From Calliopum simillimum (taxonomy: Eukaryota > Arthropoda > Insecta > Diptera > Lauxaniidae): a stretch of DNA of 64,000 nt. The notes under the pieces were generated by a model. That model made no database searches, had not been told where the DNA came from, and saw only the letters and a list, made by a program, of their open reading frames with translations. Made by a program: the position numbers and the translations under genes. The first letter of the stretch is position 1. Each line of letters begins with the position of its first letter. Shown here one piece after another: positions 57,536 through 64,000 of the stretch. Where the stretch lies: contig OX638369.1 in assembly GCA_951812925.1 (NCBI GenBank), forward strand, positions 18,071,329 to 18,135,328, in the 5' to 3' direction.

Positions 57536-57751
57536 ATGTACTGGCCTTTGGCGTTTTTTTGTTTCTTTACTGCATGCAATTTCTGCAATTTCCCACCACA
57601 AGCGCTCAACGCTATGGCCAACATAGCAAGAGCGGCAAGCCAGCAAACGTTCGAACGCATAAATTTGCCACAATATAATGAAGACCCCGACAGAAGAAAC
57701 ATGGAGATTGTTGGCATAAGAAAAAACAAAATAAAAAAACAACAAAAATAA
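57536..57751 (+). CDS. Candidate exon of a small secreted protein, unrecognised
   Basis: An ATG at 57536 opens a 71-residue frame. Residues 1-19 (MYWPLAFFCFFTACNFCNF) are hydrophobic and signal-peptide-like. A charged stretch follows with NAMANIARAASQQTFERINL and QYNEDPDRRNMEIVG. The frame then runs into A-rich DNA and stops, so the true exon may end earlier. A strong acceptor, TTATATTTTTGCAG, ends at 57521, just upstream. Composition is less AT-rich than the flanks. The minus strand is also open across most of it, which weakens the case. No family is recognised. Confidence 0.3.
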   Translation: MYWPLAFFCFFTACNFCNFPPQALNAMANIARAASQQTFERINLPQYNEDPDRRNMEIVGIRKNKIKKQQK

Positions 57752-57769
57752 AGAGATAAATACTTGTCG

Positions 57770-59163
57770 CTGCTAACGAAAGGGAAAAGTCAAGGGAAAA
57801 TTTGCGAAAAAAAAACAGAAACACCCTATATATCTCTGTATATAGAAGCTGGCAATTTATTGCAACAATGCATAAGTTATTGTAATCATTTTCATGTCGC
57901 ATAAAAAAAAACAATAAAATTTATGATGAATTTTATTTATTAACTGGGAATTATGAAGGAATACAAGACACTTAAAAGGCAATTACAATTCATGCGTGAA
58001 GAATCAATTACTCGGAAGTAGGTCACGAGATCAGTGGAGAATATGCAACAGAAGAAACCTTTCACTTTATGCTTAAAGGAGCGAAAATCCAGCTATATGG
58101 TTTTTTATTTTTATTATGTACTTCACCATTAGACTTCTGAAACTGGAGCTTTAATGCCGCTGATTTCCTTCAAATATTTGGCAACATTTGCAATCGTTTT
58201 TGTGAAATGATGCAATAATTAATCTGCATTGCTCCATCTTAATCAGATTAATTATTTAGTTACTTTCTGACAAACAAAACGTCATTGCTTTCAGAATTTT
58301 CAATTCGTGCCGCGTCAAATGCATAGGTACCTATTTATTTGTGAACATAATCATTCTTATTTATGTGAATGCTTATTTGTATAGGTATAATTTAGAATCC
58401 TTGCAGTGTTTAAATTAGCATCTTGAGCCTTGAAGTCATTTTAACATTCTACGAATACATAAATACGTTAAATAACACAAAATATTTTCAACCAAACTAT
58501 ATTGCATATGTTAAGGCGACCAACAACATACACACACGTCTTAAGTTGCACAGTGGAATGGTTGCATACATTTGTTGGAAAAAGTCAAAGCGCATGCAAT
58601 AAGCTATTAGTTACATAAATAACAGATTTTTCAACTTTTCGATACCACTTTTATAGTACGATTTCTCTTTCTCGTCAAAATAGGCCTCAGCCGACTGTTT
58701 TTTGGATTCTGATGTGTAAGACCAATAAGGTCAACCTTATTATTTATTTTCTGTTCGATTTTAGTTAGGAATATTTCTTATTGAATTTTTAGATCTCGAT
58801 TTTTATGGTAATTTATGTGGAAAAGGTACCTTATCTTCACAAAATAAAAAAACGCACTTTTGCATTTTCCATAAAAAATAATAATAAAATTGAATAAAAT
58901 GACACCTTGATCATTGAAAAATTCCAAAAATTGACTTAGTTGTGGCATTTTGAAATCGTAAAATGAAAAACTCAAGTTTGCAGACATCGAAATTCAAAAA
59001 TCTGTCAATTTTCAAATGTAAAATGTTCAGAACATTTCTAAGCACTGAATTTCACCTTAAACTGAAAACCAGTAAAATTGACCCCAATTCTTATTTTTAG
59101 CTGTGCTGCTAAATTTTGTGAGTGAAAATATGGTATTTTTTCCACTGGACGGTCACATATATT
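57770..59163. other. Noncoding stretch
   Basis: No coding frame, repeat match or inverted repeat was recognised. Confidence 0.4.
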
Positions 59164-59171
59164 ATCTTGGA

Positions 59172-59363
59172 TAGGGTTGTAATGGAATTGATTTGCGCAG
59201 AAGGAGTATTTGCACTGACTTTTTCACTTTAATATGGATGTTACTACCTCCGTTAAGCCTCTGTTTTACCGCATCGAAATTTGGGTAGGCGGAAGCGGAG
59301 GAACGATTTCGAGCAGAAGTTCCGCACTTGCGGATGCGGATACGAAGCTCTTTTACAACCCTA
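59172..59363. mobile_element. hAT-type MITE, TIR TAGGGTTGTAA, 8-bp TSD
   Basis: TAGGGTTGTAA at 59172 faces TTACAACCCTA ending at 59363. The flanks are ATCTTGGA (59164-59171) and ATCTCGGA (59364-59371), a 7-of-8 match and the size expected of hAT. The 192-bp interior has CGGAAGCGGAGG-like partly palindromic, GC-richer sequence and no gene. Confidence 0.75.
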
Positions 59364-59973
59364 ATCTCGGAGCAAATTGTAACAAATAAATTAAATGAAA
59401 ATGAAATGAAATGGATGAAGCTTGTGTAAAAGGTGAAACTCAGCGATTGCATGCCTAGGCGAAGACCATTAAAAATGGCAAAATTTTTCAATTTTTTGTA
59501 CAAAATTACAATCATGTACCTATGCCCCAGGGTCTTCTTCTTGATCTTCTAAGATATTTTTTGTGGAAAGAAAACAAAGTTGGTATTACTAACGGTTTTG
59601 GATTTATAGTTTAGATTATTTTAATCTTTCAAAACGTAAAATTGATTGATTTGGCTTCACAAAACTTGAACATTATTTTGGCATGAAAAATAGTTCGGAA
59701 GGTTGAAAATTAGTTTTAACCTTAGTACCAAAAATGTCCTAAGTTTAATACATTTTGCCTGATTCAATGCTATTCCAAAATAGGTTTGAACATGAAAATC
59801 ATTTATGAAATTTCTAAGTTATGAACAATTTTGTAATGCAGTATTTTTCCACCGCCCCAAAATCCACAAAAAGAACCGCACCAATTTTTCCATTTTTATT
59901 GTTTTTGGTCTTAAGCAAAATTATGTACTAAATTTAACCAAAGTACTTGATGGTAAAGACAAACCTTTTAGGA

Positions 59974-61462
59974 TGTGATCATCTCACTTTTTTTCGAAAT
60001 TTGCAGTTGGGTTCTCTGATTTTTATAAAAATTCACAGAGATGTTCTAAGTGCTTAGCATGGAGACCTCTCATTATAAGTTTTGCGAAAAAAAAATTTTT
60101 TTTTCCAAGCTATGGGCATGGAACTTCAGAGTGTCCAAGTGGAGTTTTTGCGAAAAATCGATGCAATTTTTTTTTCTAAGTCCCGCCATTTTGTCAAAAA
60201 TAAATTTTTTAAATTTTTGTATTCGGATTCTTGTAGCATTTTAAACGTTAATTTATTTTTTATTTTTGAATTTGGAAAATTTTGAAAGTATACAAAATGG
60301 CGGCCATTTTTCGAAAAATCTTGAAAGTTGATTATCTCAAAATAATATTTTTTTTATTTTTTAAATTTTTTTTTTACAAAAAGGTGAATAAAATACAAAC
60401 GCGAAACGGCTGTGAGAGCCACAGGAATTGTTTTTCTAAAAAGTCACGTGACAATTTTTTTAACTTTGTTTTGTGCTTTCATTTACACCCACTCGGTGGC
60501 CAAAAAACAAAATTTCAAAGTACAAGGATATAACTTCCATTACTTACAAAATAGAAGCTATACCAAAAAAACCAATATTTCCTATATGAATCATAAAAAT
60601 AAGTATTGACGAAATGACGGCCATGTTTTGAAAAATCTTAAAAATCAATTTTCCAAAAAAAAAATTTTTTTATTTTTTACTTAAGTGTTTTGAAAAACGA
60701 ATGTTCATCATAACCTTTCAAAAGATTTCCTTAAAAAAAATTTTAAGAAAAAAAAAATTTTTTTTTTTTTTTTTTGAAAATTGATTTTTAAGATTTTTCA
60801 AAACATGGCCGTCATTTCGTCAATACTTATTTTTATGATTCATATAGGAAATATTGGTTTATTTGGTATAGCTTCTATGTTCTAAGTAATGGAAGTTATA
60901 TCCCTGTATTTTGAAATTTTTTTTTTTGGCCACCTAGTGGGTGTAATGAAAGCACAAAACAAAGTGAAAAAAATTGTCACTAGACTTTTTAGAAAAACAA
61001 TTCCTGTGGCTCTCACAGCTGTTTCGCGCAAAACAAGTCTTCTACAAAGTGTTTGTATTTTATTCACCCTTTTGTAAAAAAAAAATAAAAAAATAAAACA
61101 AAATATTTTTTTGAGATAATCAACTTTTAAGATTTTTCAAAAAATGCCCGCCATATTGTATATTTTCCAAATTCAAAAATGGAAAATAAATTAGCGTTTA
61201 AAATGCTACAAGAATCCGAATACAAAAATTTAAAAAATTTATTTTTGACAAAATGGCGGGACTTAAAAAAAAAAATTGCATCGATTTTTCGCAAAAACAC
61301 CACTTGGACATTCTGAAGTTCCATGCCCATAACTTGGAAAAAAATTTTTTCGCAAAACTAATAATGAGAGGTCTCCTTGCTAAGCACTTAGAACATTTCT
61401 GTGAATTTTTATAAAAATCAGAGAACCCAACTGCAAATTTCGAAAAAAGTGAGATGATCACA
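59974..61462. mobile_element. 1.5-kb foldback element with arms of about 740 bp
   Basis: TGTGATCATCTCACTTTTTT at 59974 is mirrored by GTGAGATGATCACA ending at 61462. The inverse match continues through TGCAGTTGGGTTCTCTGA, CTAAGTGCTTAGCA, CATGGAACTTC, CACAGGAATTG and AATATTGGTTT to a poly-A/poly-T centre near 60740. Arms differ by scattered substitutions and small indels. The mirrored frames (60050-60244 and 61198-61461) arise from this symmetry and are not genes. No target duplication was identified. Confidence 0.8.
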
Positions 61463-61807
61463 GCCTGTAATGCCAGGTATGGAATAGTTGAACTTTTATT
61501 TGAAAACTGTCACTTACATATCTGATTATGTCTACTCGAATATTCATATTCATCACTTATGTTCCTAGAAATTTAATGAAATAGCTTGTATAATTTGCGA
61601 GATATTCCAGGACGTAACGAAATATGTCGAAAAAAGTGATGCAAAAAAATTTCCCCACAAAAAGCGTCCCAAAAATATGTCGAAAAACTATCGATTATTC
61701 AAAATTATACCCATTGTGCAGTGGAAGAAACTTCACTTCAAAAATAAAAGGAATACACATGTTACACGAACTATTCCAAAAATAGTTTGCAAGCTACTCC
61801 ATGGGAG
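61463..61807. other. Noncoding stretch between two repeats
   Basis: No gene or repeat match was recognised. Confidence 0.4.
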
Positions 61808-62922
61808 AAACCGACTAGTCCAAATTCTGGTCCCATCACATATAAAGTTCTATTTACGTTTTATATTGCTTGTCATTGTCCATTAACCAATTGAGGAGTG
61901 GCCGTACCAAAGAGCCTAAGTACCATTTAGAGGCAAAAGTAGTGTCATAATATGAAACGGGTAGCATTTTGTTAGAAATTAATAAAATTGTTTTCACTTA
62001 ACATTTTTTGATAGTAATTAAAATGGTTTATGTTGACTATATGAAAATTATATTAATTTTAAAATTAATATAATTTTTTGATAGTTTGAAATTGATTTCA
62101 TTATGTTGAAAAAATTATAACAGTCAAATAACAGACTGTTGGGCACATAAAAAGTATGACATTACTTTTGCTTCGAAATGGTACTTAGGCCCTTTGGTAC
62201 GACCACTCCTCAAATGTCTCCTTATGCATTACATACGGACCAAAAAAGGGTCAGTTGTCTCCTTATGTATAACATTCGGACTATTAAAAGGTGAATTTTT
62301 TTTTATTTTATTCATAAATTTCAAAGAATTTAATTTAATATACAAATTTTATATAAAAACGACAAAAGGTTTCATAGACGAATGTGCTAAAGAGTTTGTT
62401 ATTTATTTCGGAGCTTTGTGTCCCGGGCTCGAATCTAGGTGTGGATGAATTTTTTTAATAAATTTTTATTTTATACCTCGTCTATGTTGGACATATATTT
62501 CATTTTCCGCTCCGAAAACTCTTGAGACAAATTGCGTATAAATTAATAGAAATATAAAAATTGGAATTGAAAATCGCCGGAGGAGCTGAGGATTTGAATC
62601 CGGGCCTATTCACGCAGCGCAGCTCATCTTTACAATCTACTTACTGCCAAACAGTAATAAGTCAGTAACGTTATAATTTCTCCAACACAATCTAAACACA
62701 ATTGTACCACTTTTCGTACTAATAACAGGCTATGCATTACATTGGGACCATTTTGATACAAATGACCGACTTTGAATTACATTTGGACCATTTTTGGTTC
62801 AACTGATAATTTAATTGAATTTATTCTAGTATTAGGTTTAGTCCGTTTTGGTCAACTTACAAAATAACTAGACCAAAGATGGGACTAAGTATTTAGACAA
62901 TTATCTCCGCTGGTCCTACAGG
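61808..62922. repeat. Dispersed repeat with two opposed tRNA-like segments, copy B
   Basis: It aligns with 9338-10152 at both ends (ACCGACTAGTCCAAATTCTG and TATCTCCGCTGGTCCTACAG). B-box-like GGCTCGAATC lies on the plus strand at 62426-62435. GGATTCAAATCC lies on the minus strand at 62590-62601. The minus-strand module also has an A-box-like TGGCAGTAAGTAG. A MITE (61892-62212) interrupts it. Confidence 0.6.
61892..62212. mobile_element. Foldback MITE inserted into repeat copy B, TSD AAT
   Basis: TGAGGAGTGGCCGTACCAAA at 61892 faces TTTGGTACGACCACTCCTCA ending at 62212, with TIRs continuing for about 60 bases. AAT lies before and after it. Copy A reads CCAATTGTCACCTTATG across the site where copy B reads CCAAT, then the MITE, then AATGTCTCCTTATG, so the uninserted state is preserved in this window. 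The centre holds a further AT-only palindrome near 62050-62075. Confidence 0.8.
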
Positions 62923-64000
62923 GTACTTTGCTCACACTTACAATAATTATACATAGATCTTTTTTATAGATATTTTTTTTTTTTTTTTTTCAATTTAAAA
63001 ATTGACTTCAATATCAACTGTACCATTTATGCAGTTTAGATAATTTTTTTTATTAAATTAATGGCAACTTGGTTACTTTTTTCTAAGAAAAACTATTACT
63101 GTTCGTACATCATTAGGTTTTTGAAATTGAGTGTTCGAAAAATAGCTTATTCCCTAAAATAAGCCCACTGTGCATTGTATAATGAAATTGCGCGCATACG
63201 CTACAATGTGCAACACTAACAGTGACAGCACCTGTGGCAGTAGTGTGCCTTGCAACGTCAGCACGTATTAGTGTTGCTTTAATTATTTGCGCCATATTTA
63301 ATGTCGAGTCGTCGTCAGGAAGCGAGCAAGCAAGCAAACGGTAAAGGCAATAACTCCGGAAACGGAAGCGAAATTCAGTGCGGCGACAAGTAGGAAGCAG
63401 CCAGCAAAGGCATGTGAAGTAAAATGTTGTATGTAGCAGCAAAATTAGAGAGATGGGGGTAGAGAAATTTCTCGATTTTTTGTCAAATTTTCTTCATTAA
63501 GTTTTGCATGAATTATGTATGCATTAATATTAGAATGTTCATATAGTATATGAAATACGTGTATTCATATGTACATATGTGTATAGTTATATTTGTTGTC
63601 GCATGTGTGCAATCCCAATTGGAAATAAAGTCACTAGATCATCAGTAGCAGTAATTAAGTAGTAAAGGGCATTCCACTGAGACACGACTAGATTTGGTAT
63701 AAGTTTTTATGAACTTTGGAATTAGTGCAAGACTGACGTATCTTATTTGACTGGTCTATATAGAAAATTTTAGAAGATATAGTTCAGTGAAATTAGACTT
63801 ATCGATTCAATAAATTTTATCCATAATTTTATTTTTAATGCATTTATTTTGTAGTTCTAAAGTACCTAAGTACAAAACTGAAAGAAAGAGATCAATGCCT
63901 CATATAAAAACATTCAGCGTCCGAATTTTTGCAAGCATTGTTGTTGTTCAGAAAATTTCCTATCGAAAAATTGTGAATGTTGTTTTCTAACGACTTTCAA
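62923..64000. other. Noncoding stretch at the right edge
   Basis: The interval 63130-63420 is less AT-rich, with CAAGCAAGCAAACGG repeats at 63326-63340, but neither strand shows a recognisable protein. The minus frame at 63113-63442 has no domain and was not called. Confidence 0.4.

Noticed and set aside
60050..61461. Mirrored similar peptides on opposite strands
   Set aside because: They are a by-product of the 59974-61462 palindrome and have no protein features.
63113..63442. 109-codon minus-strand frame
   Set aside because: Locally GC-richer DNA with repeats such as CAAGCAAGCAAACGG. No start context, domain or splice signals that I can support.

Overview
This is an AT-rich eukaryotic window that most resembles intergenic or intronic DNA of a cyclorrhaphan fly. 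The evidence is the mix of mobile elements: insect-type BEL/Pao retrotransposons, mariner-type transposases including one with DD41D spacing, hAT elements, INE-1/DINE-1-like repeats and a Helitron-like 3' terminus. Host coding content is very low. I see one convincing last exon (51949-52196, minus) and one weaker candidate exon (57536-57751, plus). Almost everything else I can explain is transposable-element DNA, often nested. A 200-N gap at 36683-36882 marks a scaffold join.

Layout. 1-11100: short terminal-inverted-repeat (TIR) elements (2487-3124, 5900-6718), a dead mariner-like transposase (4480-5397) and one copy of a repeat with tRNA-like segments (9338-10152). 11109-16211: a hAT element with 17-bp TIRs and an 8-bp target site duplication (TSD). 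Its decayed transposase lies on the minus strand, and it is interrupted by a BEL/Pao retrotransposon (11387-14704, TSD GTTAT) that keeps an intact Gag but has lost Pol. 18161-19213: a broken mariner. 20560-33650: MITEs (23793-24041, 24865-25723, 27181-27672, 31033-31392), another mariner fragment and a CGGAGAATGA-rich repeat. 33794-48389: a second, very young BEL/Pao element with TSD AAAAC, near-identical LTRs and an intact 1751-aa Gag-Pol. Its leader carries a 5.6-kb inverted-repeat insertion. 48395-64000: further repeat copies, the host exon, a hAT MITE with 8-bp TSD, a 1.5-kb foldback and the second copy of the tRNA-like repeat, itself hit by a foldback MITE.

The most unusual system is in the young BEL/Pao element. 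Between the pol stop and the 3' LTR, where an env gene sits in some relatives, there is an intact 283-aa ORF. It duplicates the element's own nucleocapsid zinc-knuckle and aspartic-protease-like segment, but the protease Asp-Ser-Gly is Asp-Pro-Cys. A polypyrimidine tract and AG lie just before its ATG, and a consensus CAG/GTACGT donor lies just after the 5' LTR, so a spliced subgenomic mRNA is a reasonable prediction. In this arrangement Gag-Pol would come from one mRNA and the accessory nucleocapsid/protease-like protein from another. The large palindromic insertion would then sit inside a leader intron.
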